Positions 24,501 to 39,500 of a stretch of DNA of 64,000 nucleotides are shown in pieces (positions within the stretch are counted from its first letter, which is position 1; every line of letters begins with the position of its first letter). This DNA is from Ryuthela nishihirai. Its lineage: Eukaryota; Arthropoda; Arachnida; Araneae; Heptathelidae. A model generated the notes under the pieces. It had not been told where the DNA came from. It saw only the letters and a list, made by a program, of their open reading frames with translations, and did not search any database. A program made the position numbers and the translations under genes. The stretch spans positions 23,420,201 to 23,484,200 of the forward strand of contig JAWZYU010000028.1 in NCBI GenBank assembly GCA_038380435.1, read 5' to 3'.

Positions 24501-27500
24501 TCACAGTCTCCACTCTGTGGAGAAAGCTTTCCACTAGATTTTGGTAAGTTGTTCCCAGAATTGCCTACCATTCTACCACAAGAGAATTAGTGAAGCCAGT
24601 CACTGATGCCAGGCAGTTCAGCCTGGCTCGCAGTCGGCATTCCAATTCATCCCAAAAGGTTTTCCTTGAGGTTGAGATCAGGGCTTTGTGCAAGCCAGCA
24701 AAGTTTTTCCACATCGATCTCATCAAACCATTCCTGCACGGTCCTCGCTTTGTGGACGAGGGCATTGTCATGTTGGTACAGGAAAAGGTCTTCACCGAAC
24801 TGTTGCCATAAAGTTGGGAGCACAGAACTGTCGAGAATGTCATAGGCCGTGGCATTCAGAGTCCCATTCATTGGAACTAAGGGGGCCAGGCCTGAACCAT
24901 GAAACACAGCCCCAGAGCATGTGCCTCCTTCACCAAATGGTTGAACATAAAGAAAGTAAGATGCTTCTTAACAACATAATAAACTCATATTTACTTGAAA
25001 TTAGACTTTGCATCAATATTTTACAATTATGTCTACCTTTTAATTTCAAAAATTAAGTTTCCAAAGTGTTGTTTCTTACTCTAAGAAGTCCAGCATTCCA
25101 TACACAATAAATTATTAATTCATTTACAGACGTAAAACTATCTAACTGGGGCTTTTAAATCTTTCTTTTATGTGATTTTAATTAATTTTATTGGCTCATG
25201 TATGCGTTTCAAAAATCTAATCGGTATATGGATTATTGAGAATTAGTCAAATTTCTCAAAAGAAGTTGAAAAAGGAAATTTAAGATTGAATCTCAATTCA
25301 ATTTCCTAACAAAGTCAAATTTCCAAAACTTTTATTTGTCTTTTTCTTCAGGAATCCTATTAAAATATTTACTTAATAACTAAAATAAACTATGGTTAAT
25401 TAAAGTTTGTTGAAAGGGTGTTTTACTGAAATATATTACTTAGCTTTTTTTCTTTAGAAAAATCTCTGGAGTAAAATGTTACTTACTCTTGCTTTTTCAA
25501 ATGTTTCTGACACTCTACTAAAAAACCTGGAAAAAAATAATTTATTAATGTGATTTATTTAAACAATTTTTTTATTAAAATTACAGTAAAATTCACAAAA
25601 AAACACTCTAATTTTAAAGACTATGAAGAATACAAATATATACAATTGATGAACTATTATACACATGTAGAAACTTACTTTTCTAATTCTGAGCCATCTA
25701 TTGTAGCTAATTGGACAAGAGATGAAGATATCTTGATATAGGTATCTGCAACACCTGGAAAATTTTAAACTTATTACAGTTGAGAAATAATGCTAAACAT
25801 CTTAAGCATAGAACTTAACCAAAAATTAATGTTTATAGATTTCTGATAAGCTCAATTAGCCTGTGCATTTGCTTTTTTAGGAATAAATTAGATTTTTCTT
25901 CTGTTGTTCTGCCTTTAGAAGTTAATCCAATCAAATTTAACCTACTGTCAATTTAATATCTAAACTCAAAATGGCTATAAAATTACTCTTATAAATTTAG
26001 AAATCTTGATATGATTTTAACATATTTCTTTTACTGATTTTAATGCAAATAAAAATTAGTCAGTAAATGACACTTTTAATTTATTGATATTTTTTTTCTT
26101 TTACTACTGAAAATGTAGGATTTTAATAAATTTTTCAAAAATCCAAAAGTGTACTTACTGTAACAAGGTTTTTATCATAATAATGGCAAAGATATTCACT
26201 GAAGTTATTGGGAAAAAATCTACTTTTATGTAATAAAAAAATGGAAGGAACTCTATAATATCACAAATACAGTTAAAAGAAATAAACTCAAAATAAAATC
26301 CAAAAGCCAACTCATGGAGCCAAAGGAGCATAACTCCTCAGACTTGGAATAAAAATACTTTTTGATTTAAAAACCATTTTTCATAAAAATTCTAAACAGG
26401 ATTTAGCTTTTTTCATATATTGCTTTCTCTCCCTCCTCTACCACCATCTGTCACTTGCTCATGGAAAACAGTTATGTAGAACACAGTATTGTTTATTTTA
26501 ATGTTACCATTATTATAACAGGTGTTAGATATATGTATTCTACAGATCTTGATTATATGGACAGCATTCATTAGGCCTGTGTCAAATCAGTTTGATCTGC
26601 TTTTGTTCAGTGAAAGCCAATTTGTCCTAAAAATAATTTTATCCAAAATATTATTTATCACAAAGGAACCTTTGGTGTCCTTGTGGCCCAACCATTTAAC
26701 CCATTGTGTATAAATACTAGTTTAAAGCTGCATTTTAATTCAATATCATATAAGTACTAGTTTAATGCTGTCCTAATGTACTGCATTGGTGCTGCATATG
26801 CGGCACTAATGTATTAACAATATAAAGTTAAATGAAAAACATTGATTAAATAATTCATTCGCTTAAAAATATTAAATTTGAAAAATATTATTTACATCAG
26901 TGCTTTCTAACTGATGTGCCAGGAAAAAATTATATTTTTTATATTTAAGAAATCAAAAGTAAACATTTACATCATTCATTTTATTGAAACAAAGCAAAAG
27001 TCCTTTATGAGGAAAAGTTTATGTTTGAGAGTACTGAGTTATTTAATTCCTTTACACATTTTATAGTAATTCGAAAAACGAAAATAGCATAAATTAAAAA
27101 CTGTTTTTTCATCTGTATATCATTGAATATCTATATACAACGAAGAGCCAAAACATTATGACCAGCGAGTCTTTATGAAAATCGAAGCAACTCCAGGTAA
27201 ATGACGGCACATATGAAGTTCATGAAATGGTATAAGTAACACCTGATACTGAGCTCTGTTAATCAATGTTATTATTGGGCTTCAGATGGGAGAGGCAGCG
27301 GATTTAAGTGAATTTGACAAAGGCCAAATTGTAATAGCCAGACAACTGGGTCAAAGCATTTCTTAGACGGCAAAGCTTGTGGGGTGCCCACAGTCAGCAG
27401 TGTTTAGTACCTTCAAAAATTGGTCTGAGGGAAAAACCACAAACAGCCAGCTGAGTACCCATGACCACAACTCATCGATGCTTGAGGTGAGTGAAGGCTA

Positions 27501-30500
27501 TCCCGTATTGTACAAGCCAACAGAAGGGATACTGTGGCACAACTCGCCTGTAATTTGAATGATGGTGATGGGAGAATGTGTCACAGCACACTGTACATTG
27601 AACCCTGCTGAAAATGGGGCTGCGTAGCTGCTCCAAGTGCCCATGCTAACTTCAGCTCACCATCAAAAGTGCCTACAATGGTCATGTGAGCATCAAAACT
27701 GGACCTTGAATGATTGGAAGAAGGTCATCTGGTTCGATGAATCTCACTTCCTGTTGCACCATGTGGGCAGCCGGGTATATGTCATTTACCTAGGGAAGTG
27801 CTGGCACCAGCTTTAAGTATTCAAGCTTTAACTTAATTAGGCAGGTGGTCATAATGTTTTGGCTCTTCGGTGTATGTTTTAAGTTATTGGGTTCTTAAGG
27901 TGGTGAATATAAAATATAAAAAATACATTGACTGAAAAATAACACCATGTGCTGATAAAATTAATTCCACAAAATATTTATTAATTATATTAACTAATAA
28001 AAAATGTGGAACGATGACAAGTGAGTGGAAGAAGTGTAATGCTTTGGGAAATGTTCTGCTGGGAAACCATGGGTCCAGTCATTCATGTGCAGGAAACTAT
28101 GACGTCCTAAAGATCACTGCAGACCAGGTATAACTTTTCATTGAAATGGCATTTTCCTCTAGTAGCGCCTTCTTTCAGCAGGATAATGTGCTATGCCACA
28201 CTGCCCGAATTGTTCAAGAATGATTCACGGAATATGAGGAAGACTTCCAGGTCAATACCTTTTGTTCAGTGAAAGCCACAATTTTTTCTTAAATTAATTT
28301 TATCCAAAATATTATTTATCACAAAGGAACCCAACTTGTTGAGTTCATAAGAGGCTCACAACTAGTTAAGCTGTGGATGACAAGTGGGGGCATCTCATGA
28401 GTCACTTCCCACTGGGGTCCACCATGATTGCCAGATATCCCGATTTGTGCAGGACTGTTCTGTTTTCCATAGCAAAATCCCTAGTCCCACATTGACAGCT
28501 AAAAGTCCTGAAGACCAAGAACCAATTAAAATCCAAATTCCCCAGACATCAATCCAATCAAGCATCTGTTTGTGTTGGAACAGCATATCCGATCTGCAGT
28601 GGCTCAACCACTTAACTTACAAGAGTTAAAGGATCTGCTAATAATGCAATGGTACCAGATACCACAATACACCTTTAGAAATCTTTTAGCATCCATGCCT
28701 CGCCAGGTAAGAGCTGTTTTGGCAGTAAGTGGAGGACCAACATCATATTAGGCAGGTGGTCATAATGTTTTGGCTCTTCAGTGTATGTTTTAAGTTATTG
28801 GGTTCTTAAGGTGGTGAATATAAAATATAAAAAATACATTGACTGAAAAAAAACACCATGTGCTGATTAAATTATTTCCACAAAATATTTATTAATTATA
28901 TTAACTAATAAAAAATTATTTTTATTAAAAAAAATAGCTAGGCATTATTTTTATTTAAAATTTTGCTATGCATCTTTTGTTTTCCTGGTATGCAGCAAAA
29001 ATTTTGAAGTTTGAAAAGTGTGCTATGAACTCAAAGCACTGATTTAGGTGAATCAATAAAATAAGAAATTAACATGAGCTTCCATCTGTCTCCTTCTCCA
29101 ACCTAACCTTTGGAGTCCTTGTAATCTATTTAGCCAACTGTGTGCAAAAAAATGCTGCTCAAAGGTAAAACAACCCAACAACAAGTCAATAAAATTGAGA
29201 AAATAATCTTGTATAATATGGTCAAAAAATTTTTTTGTAATATTTATGCAATCCAGATATTTGTTCTTAAAGCTTGAATTCATATTTTACACTACTTTAT
29301 TACTTGTTTCGTTCCTTCTGTTTCATGGGGCGGGGGTCAGTCGGAGGACTCAGTCAGTAGCACGCCAGGCTCGTAATCTGTACTTCCCAGGTTCGAGTCC
29401 CAGCTGGGTCAGCGTTGAGATTTATCTCCGCAAAATTCCCCGCCCTGCCCACGGTCAGTAGGGGACACCGATGGGCTTGGAAAGGCTGCCGTCCGTCGGA
29501 TGGGACGTTAAGCCGTTGCCCCGTTTGCGGGAGAGCCATACCCTGTGCACGTTAAAGAACACGCTGCATGGCCTTGACGGGAGGCTACCATCTGTCTCCC
29601 AACAGCTGTTCCAGTGGGTCCCCTCCCCCAACCTTCTCTGAGCCTTCGGGGTCCATGTGACTTGGCCATTTAGCCCATGGTGTGCAAAAAAGTGCCGCTC
29701 AGAGGTAAAACAACCCAACCCAACCCTTCTGTTTCAAACATTCTTCAAAAATAAAATTTTCTTCATCTGCATTATTTGGTGAAGTATTGTGGTGCATATC
29801 TGCTTCAGTGTTAGAACTAGGTACTCTCACACCAGAGACAAAAATTATTCTTAAAAAACATTATGAACTAAAATAATAAAGTTAATTTTCCTTAGGCAGG
29901 ACTTAGGCTAATATTCTCCCCTGATGCTATGACACTGATATACATCTAATACTTGAAAACACCACACTACCACCAGAATTTGAAATTTCTGACATGAATA
30001 TGCTTTTTATAATATTTAAAATTTTGCTATTTTCCAATTTTAGGGCCTTCTAATGGTAATGAAATGAATGGTAATGATTTAAATGGAAATGAAAATTATT
30101 GAAAGTTTTGGAAAATGTAAATACCAAAATCGTATAAGTACTAGTATTTGAAAAAAAATTTTTTTTTTTCAAACAAGCTAAAAAGAGGAGTTTTAAAGCT
30201 TGTAGAAGAATAAAATATGAGCCAGATTTCTTCTGTCTACATAAAAGTAAATTTCTCCTCTCATTCAAAAAAATTTACTCAAGGGTAAAAGACGACAGAA
30301 ATGATGGAACAAAAATAGGTTGCAGCTATTTAAAGATGAGACTAAAAACAAAAATGAAATAACAATATTAACAAATTTTTACAAGAACAAACTTTTTCAT
30401 TCACGATTGAAAATGAAATAATTATCACTACACAGTTTTAATCATTACTTACTATTACACTTAAAAAACGTAATATTGCAGTATTTTTTTTACTTTACTT

Positions 30501-33500
30501 CTCCTCGATTTTCAATTCAAAGTAGTATTAACAGATGCTCAAGTAGAAACTGACAAGAAATAATCAACTATGCCCGACATTTTCTAAAAAATCCAATTTA
30601 GAAAAACATTCAGAGAGAAATATCACCAGAATTTGATTTTCCTGCTTCCACAGATGATGAAATTGAAATTTTTTTAAAACAATGAGACAAAGAGAAGCAT
30701 TTTTGATAATTTAAAAGAATCAAAGGGCATTCCTTTATTTAATATTTATTATGCAGAACCATGTCAAAAACATGATTCTTGCATTTAAATATTGGGGCAA
30801 AAATATATTATGTTAAGAAGCTTTGCAACATTGTAATATTTCTCGCAGACAATTCTTGTTTCGCACAGTTTGGATTTAAAGGGAATTTTTATTTACATGG
30901 TTAATTAATTTAGGCATGTTCTAGATCTGCATAGTTCAAAAATTTATGCAGTTTGAAACAAACCCTCAAAGTGCAATGTGAGAAATCCTGGCAACTATTG
31001 ATAAACACTTTATAAAAAGAAAGCAGAAGAGGCTCACAACTTGTTGAGCTGTGGATGACAAGTGGGGGCATCTCATGAGTCACTTCCCACTGGGGTCCAC
31101 CATGGTTGCCAGATGTCCCGATTTGTGCAGGACTGTTCTGTTTTCCATAGCAAAACCCCTAGTCCCACAATGACAGCTGAAAGTCCTGAAGACCAAGAAC
31201 CAATTAAAATTTAGTTAGATTTAATTTCACTTTCAATTTCCAAGTAACAATTTCTTTTATCCAAAGTAGTTTTTTTTTATTATTATTATTATTTGGATTC
31301 ACTCCCCCAAAACCCTCACCCTCTCCACCAGCTCCAGTAAGCTCGTCTGGAGTAGCAATTAATGTATCTTTCCTACTACATATTTGTCTCAGATTTATAT
31401 TTATTTCATTTTCTACTTTCAATCATTCACTACACATTATATTGCATTCTATATTACAATTTGAACTTTCATTGATATTGGGTAGACTAATACAGTAACA
31501 TACTCTTCCTAACCTGGCCATTTCAATTATATGGGAAAAATTGTTCTTATTTGCACAAATTTGATCGACACATTAGTTTTCAGGAACACAACAGCCATGC
31601 AAATCAAGAACTATCTGTATTTCACTTCTGGTGATGCAATCAAATGTTATAAATTTTAATGCAAAAAAATTTTCATTCAAGTTTCCAGAGAACAAATATC
31701 AATAGAAAACTTTTTGAAGATGTTTTATTAATCGTATTAAATACATCACTACATAAAAATATTTATATTCTTATAACTTTATCTTATATTAGAAATCAAT
31801 CAGTGCCTCTTGACTCCTAGACTGTCACTTCCACTAATTTCTCAAATTTCTGATATCTACAGCCAAAATGCATAAATTTTTAGCTCTCTAGTACCTGTAC
31901 ATTGAAATTTAACTTTTGGATTCAAAGGACCCATCACATCTGTAATTTCACAACATTTTTGAGCTCTATGACCTGAATTTCTCCTTGGCACTAATTTTTA
32001 GCTCTCTAGCACCAGTACATTGAGATTTGACCCTTGAAGGACCTATCGGATCTAAAATTTTATAATGCCAGATCCTGAAAAAATTTTAGTTCCCGAAATT
32101 ACCCCTACGCGACTTCAATTTGCCTTGAAGGACATGTCAGAAATCAAATTTTCTAATTTCTCCAAGATCTACACCCTGGATTACATTCTAGGTGCAAATT
32201 TTCAGAACTCTGCCATTTGTGCATCATAGTTATAGCTACCAATGACTCTGCTTTTTGGTTTAAAATCTGAAAATCCGATTTTGTCTTTGAAAATCTGCCT
32301 CCAAATTGTACAGTATTTTTGCCCTTTTCCTAAAAAAGAATGTTAAGAAAGGGATGTATTGTTTCTGATTTGGCTCTTTTACTGTACCAAAGGTGCAGCT
32401 GTGTCACAAGTCCCTATCTGTGCCAGCTGACTATTTCTGGACAGAACACATAGCAAAGTCCACACCTAAATTCTTTTACAGAGTTGAAGGGTCATAGATT
32501 GTTTCTAAATGGGTGTTTATTGAACCTATACAAAACTCCCCCGGCTCTGACCAATTAAACACTAATTGTATTAATTAGAATAGGAAACAATACAGATTAG
32601 AGAACTTCCCTAATCTGTGGGCCATGATTGGCATTGCAACTTGAATAGGTCTCGTGCATGTCTATTGTCATCCAGGTTGGGCTACTGGGTTATAAGGGAT
32701 TAAAACTTTTCTTTCACCGGAGTTGAGGCACTTTTAGTTATAATAATCATCCACTTTATGTTCCCTACTGTTATGTTACTCATCTTTTTGCATTTTGCAT
32801 TGTCATTTATTGGCCAATGTCAGTTTTGTTTTACCATAACTTTGTAACCCGGCAGCTCATCACAAGAGGTATGCATTTGGATTGTTTTACATCCAAGCTG
32901 CATGCTCAGGACTATTAGTCAATTATTAATTAATTTTTAGTCATTAATAATTAGCTATAAGGTTATAAATAAAATAAAAACCCTCAAGCAGTTACTTGCC
33001 ACAGAGGTCTGATGGGAGCCTGTCTGTTTATATGCCATAGTAGAAGGTCTGTGAGGATGGCGAGACCTCAGCAGAAAAACAACACGAATATCCATGCCTT
33101 ACCCGGGGCTCGAACCCAGGTCCCTTAGATCAATAGCCAAGCATGCTAACCAAAAATGTACAGATGCAGTGACTTGGCTGTGGTAAGCCAGTGTTTCCTA
33201 TGCCATATGACAAGTTGCCACTGCCAGAGATCCAAGCACTTTCAAAAAAAAGTTGCCATAACATTTGTTGCTATTCCTGATGTATTGTAATGCTAACTTT
33301 TGAAATATATTGACTGATCAGGGAATGATGCCTACATATTGAATATTAATTATTAGCAATCAAGTTAATTTTTGTTAATATCAAAAACTCTTCTGTTGGT
33401 TCCACGGGAGTATATCTGGGTAAAGCATATGGATGCATTTCATTTGGCTGCAGCAAGCCCTCTTTTCCATGCTGCATATGAAGCTTGCTACTGCAGACAA

Positions 33501-36500
33501 TCCAAGCACTGCACAAAATAAAAACCATTGAAGGGGCGCAATAATTGTTGCTATTCTCTCTATATCGTAAATGTTAACTTTTGCAATATATCTATTGTTA
33601 ATCATTGAATGATGCCTACTACATATTGTTGATTATTAGCGATGAAGTTAAATTTCGTTAATATGAAGTACGCATGCCAAAATTGTAACTGATTTAAGCT
33701 TTTGTTGTATATTTCACATCTTATAAGACAGTAATTTAATTCATAATCAGTTAATGGGTGTAATAATATGATCATAGCTAATCTCAGATTGTTTGAATGG
33801 GAAGGATAATTTTTCACCTGTAACCAATTGGGGCTCACTAGGTGCTGAGAGTTTTGTCATCTAAATTTAATTGCTAATAACTAGTAACTAATAATAAATA
33901 TGTAGGTACACCTGCAGTTTATGGCACTCACTCACTATACTGCCATGACAGGCAACTTTCTAAGGTATGTAAGGTAACATGAGTGAATAATATACAGTAT
34001 AATAGCTTTTCATCTCAAACAATTTATTGGATATCTGTTGATAAGTCTCATGTGGCCTCTGGTTCTTGAATTTTTTATTTTTCAGGCCTCACCCTCTAAG
34101 GTGAATAAAAGTTATGTTTATTTAACCAAAAGGGGTGGGCTAATCATATGCTTTTTTAATGCAATTTTGATTAAAATACCATATATGTAGCATAACAGTG
34201 TAAATTTTGTCTCAAATAAGTACTGAAAGTTGCAGACGATATTTAATGCATATTCCCTATGTGCTAAGCGGGGATTGGGATGATTTTTCTTTAGTGATAT
34301 GCTCTGTCTAAAATGGTTGTCTCCAATGAGATTATCTTGTTCTAGTTTTTTTAAGTAATGCAGACTACAGTGCATTATAATTTGTGTTTTTCAGGCTTAT
34401 TGTCTCTGATGATATTATTTAGTTCTGGGGGCATTATTTATACTGCAGATCAGCAGTAAATTGTTCATGATAATTTGTGCTTTTCAGGCTTGTGTTCTCT
34501 GATGAGATTACTTAGTTCTGGGGCCTCTTTTTATACTGAGAATCAGTAGTAAGTTGTTTACGAAAAATAGCGTTTTTTAAACTTATTGTCTTTGATGAGA
34601 TTATTTAATTCTGGGGGCTGTTTTATAATGCAGATCAGCAGTTAACTGTTTACAATTTTGTTTCTTAGGCTTGATATAAGATTAGTGTGTTCTGGGGGGT
34701 GGGTAAAAAGGGCAGAATAGCAATTCGTTTTCAGCAGTATGGGCTTGTTAGAATAGTCATCTCCAATGAGATTACTGATTTTTTTCAAGTTCTTTTAAAT
34801 TACGGAATAAAAACTTATTAGTGACAATAGGTTATTGAAACAAGTAGCCTGGGATGGTACTGACTGGCTGACATTTGTCGTATAATAATATGTGCAGTTA
34901 GGAAAACATGTCTTAGATACTATTACTTCAGTTTGTTTGTTTTTTCGTAGAAACAAAAATTTTATGCTTAGGAATACACAGTCGTATCAGAATAATATGA
35001 CCACCTACCATACATATACTATGGTAGGTGGTCATATTGTTCTGATACAACTGTGTAAGTGTTCATCACTATATTCTTTGTTCATCAACTTGTTCTCGTT
35101 GTACAGCCTCTTTACTGCTAGTAATACAATTGTTTAAGTTATTATTTGTATAACTTTCCAAATAGTGGAATATTCTTTCAAATGTGATATCGAAATGCAT
35201 TTTTCTTTAGTTTAAATTGCATATTTAGTATGTGTGTGTGTGGGGGGGAGGTTATGGAAGTAATTTTAAGGAACTTGGTATAATTCTGGAAGAATTAAAT
35301 TTTTTTTTGCCATCAGTTGCAGTTAGGAGTTCAGAAGTCAAGCATTCTGTCAAGGAGTAACACATTATTGCAATGCATTAAAAAAAAACTGCGCCTGAGC
35401 ACCGTAAACTGCAGAACTGTCATGCTTAGATTTCCTCAGATTTTCCATTCTTGCAAATCACAATTTTTGTCATGCAAGGTTGGCAGCTCTGCAATTAGAA
35501 TCAAATGATCCCCTATCAGTGCTCAGTCAGTCAGTCCATCAATCACTCACAAACATCTATTCATATTAGATGTACTTATATAAGTGTACATAAGAATATT
35601 ATTTATATATTACAACACATTTATATTTAGAAATGTCTTCATTTAGGTCATTTTCATTAGGTTTATATAATAAATTTGAGGTATATCATCTAAAGTTCTA
35701 TATATCTGTATTTTCATATAAACTGAAAGGCTCCTGTCAGACCTCTGTGGCAAGCAGCTGCTTGAGGGGATATTTATTTTTATTTTATGCATTTTGATCC
35801 CATTAGAAAATAAAAACCAGTTTTAACTTTTTTTTTTCTTATTTTGGTTCACTGAAACAAAAATATTATTTTGGAATGAAAATAATAAAAATTAAATACT
35901 TAATTTTTTTTCCAAGTAAAAACGAATGAAATTTGTTTTTAGTCCTTGATTTAAAGCAACAAAACATTAGGAAATAATATCACAATAGATTACATATAAC
36001 CTTATTATCAAACAGCATACATAAAAGAAACAAGACAAACATTTTAATGCATTCATAAGACTGCTAATAAAGTTTAAAAAGCAGATAACATCACGAATCT
36101 TTTGTAGAATGAGAATATGGACACTATAATAAAAGTTAAGAGTCTCTGAACACAAAAACTTTAATTTTGGATGTCCAATAAAAATCAATGAAGTAATACA
36201 TAATCTCTTAGACATTTGAATTTCTTTCATTTAGATAAATATTAACTGAATATACTTACTTTTATGGCAGTGAGTCATTTTATCAGATTTAAATGTTGCA
36301 CTTTTTATATGATTATGGTATTCTATCAAAAATGTTCTTTCATGCTCAAAAAATTCATCAACATCCTGAAAATAAAATTTAAATGTTTGAAAAAAATATC
36401 AGAATAAATTTAAGCCAACAATTATGATCTCATCAGTTTCAATATGAAATTTATCTCAGAATGGATCAGTCTATTCTGTGCACTAAATTTCTAAATATTA

Positions 36501-39500
36501 CAGAACATTAAATGTAATTGAAGATTCATAATTTATTTTATTTAATTATTACACATCTCTTATGAATCATCAACTGAAAAATATATATATATATATAATT
36601 AAAAACATTTAATAGGATTCAAAGTTCAAATGCATTGTGCTTAGACACATACATTTTTTTTACATCAACATTTAAAAGCCATTGAGCTGTGACTTGATTG
36701 GAGACAGCTTTCTGTTGCAGCATAAAAAAAAATTGAATATTCTCATTTTCAATTATATTAGAAAAATTAAATATTTCTCTATGCTTCCAGATCCTTATAT
36801 GCCTGGAAAACTGGTTTACGTCCTTTTTTTCATTATGTTTGGTCAAAAAAAACTATAGAACTTTTTTGTTAAATAACTAATGTAAGGTATTATGGCAGGT
36901 AATGTGACAAATCAATCAGCATTTAATTCTGGATTTTTTGGAAAATAAACTATTTAATGAAAACAAAACTACTTTTATATTAATAGGGCTTTTTAAAATT
37001 GTGTAGTGGAAAAAAGCATCAAGCAATGCAAATTAAAAATTTATTAAAAAAATAATAGACAGAAATATTTAAAATATACATTAATAGAAAGACTATTTCT
37101 GAATAAGAGTAAAATAAATTTTCACTTGAAACAAGAAAAATGAGTCTTTTGCAATTTTTTTCTTGGTACTATTCTTAAAGAAAAGTCCAGGCTTTTTGCC
37201 AATTATACTAAGTCAAATAAACAAATCAACTTTACAATTTCTTTTAACAAATAACCAATCAACAGAAATAGGCTATATTATATCCCAACCATGATAATAC
37301 TTCATAGGATCATTTCTATAGTATGATTTGTGAATTTGCTCACTGAACTTTTTTTTTGCAGCAAATTAAACAGAATTTAATTCCAAGTTAGCACATTCAG
37401 CAAAGCGATGACTTTTCAGCACCATATTCTTTAAGAAATCCATATAATCGCATTTTACTTCACAATTTGGTTATCATTTTCCATGCTCTATAAGAAGGAC
37501 ATATATAAATTTCAAAAGTGTATTATTTAGTAAACTATATCGCTGAAAATATTGCAACTTTTCCTTACTTATTAATGCTATAGTTGTATTATTTCATGCT
37601 AAAACTGCACTATGAAATAATCCATTATTCAGCTCAAAAATAAAATTTATAATTGATTAATGTGTAAAAGTTACAAAAGAAATTTGCTTTGGATTTCCTT
37701 TTTTAATTTTTTTTTTTTAATTTTAATATTGGGAAGCCCCAGCTTCCTTTTTAAGGAGGGAGATAACAGAGGTTCTACAGACTTGACCTTTTCTCATACA
37801 ACACAAGTACACTTACACAAGAATCACAAGAATATGCCAGCTGGCTTACTAATCAGTTAATAAATATGCCATGTAGGGACAAATTTTTTGGATGTAACAT
37901 TTCAAGCTTCTTGTCTAAGAAAACGGGAAAGCAACCATTGCCTACAGGAAATTTTATTCACATTTTCTCCAGCACAGACATTAAAAAGTCTAAAAAAAGT
38001 TAACTACTAGTAGAACGTATGAATCCGCTAGATTATAGATCTATGTAAAACATAAATAATTAAAAGATAATTAAATTTCTGTTTACACTTCATCCTCCTC
38101 TTTCTAAAGCAGCCATGGGCTACAGAGGTTAAACCAGACTGTGCAATTTAGTTCTCCAAGCCTATCTGTCCTGCATTATATCTGTTGCATCTGGCCACTG
38201 CACACCAATTCTAACAAGGTCCTGTTTGACATTGTCTGCCAACTGCATACTAGGTCTCCCCCTCTTTCTGAGGTCTTTAGGCACACTGTTCATGACCATA
38301 ATTGCTAATCTATAAAACCTAGTATATATCTATATAAACCAACCAAACCAATGGAGTCTCTCTCTGCACAATATGCTGCTTAAAGGAGGTTGCCGACTCC
38401 TTTGCCTAACCTCATCATTACTTCCAAAGTTGAACCACCTAATGCCCAAGATACTGCATAAGCATTTAGTTACCTTATTTCCTGTTATCTTGTTTGCAAA
38501 GCATCCAAGTTTCACTACCATAACTAACCCTAGAAAGAACCAAACTATTATACAGTCTAATTTTAGTCTTTAGGTGTATACGCCTGTTTCTCCACTCTCT
38601 CCATAGATTCTTAAAAGTCTTGGCAGCAATCCCTATTTGTCTGTTAATCTCATGCCACAGATCACCAGTATCAGTTACATAGCTCCGATAATTAAACTGT
38701 GACATCTGCTCAAGACTGCAACCATTCAGATTCCCACTGAACCATAGCAGGCCTGACCAATTTTCATCACTTTAGTTTTCTCTGTATACCCAAACCTACT
38801 CTACTACCAGTCACATCAACAGCTCGAATGAAAGAGTTCATCTCATCAACATCATTTGCCAAAAGGGCTAAATCATCAGCATAATCTAAATCAGAAATTT
38901 TCGTATCTCCAGACCATTTAAGACCAAAATCTTTACCTTGCAGTGAATTTCACATTACCAATTGCTACAGGCCTTACTAACTCTCACACATGACTCAGTG
39001 TTATTATAGAGATCTTTCATTATGTTAACTAATTTGTCTGGTATTCCATACGATCTCACAATCAACTACAAATTATGATGATCAGCAGAGTCGAAAGCCT
39101 TTTTAAAATCAACAAAGCTAGCAACCAAAGGTTTCTGAACACTAAGCATTTTTCAAGAATCTGCCTGATTGAAAATATCCGATCTACACATCCCCTACCA
39201 CTTCGAAATCCACATTGCTCATCACACAATTGCATGTCAACCAGATCTTAATTATATTAAGCACAATCAAGCAAAGAACTTTACCTGGAACAGAAGTAGG
39301 CTGATACCCCTATAGTTATCACAAGAACTGTGATCACCATTTTTAAAAATAGGGATAATAATAGCTCTGGTAAAATTCTTAAGAACCATGCCTTTATCAT
39401 AAAGATATTCAAATTTTCAGTCATCTATGTGGTAACCAAAACATTCCCAACTCTAAGCATTTCAGTAGTAATTTCATCTACCCCTGGGGATTTATGTAGT

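Noticed and set aside
24590..25056. Plus-strand open frames over 24590-25056
   Set aside because: Shadows of the minus-strand Tc1 transposase in the same DNA.
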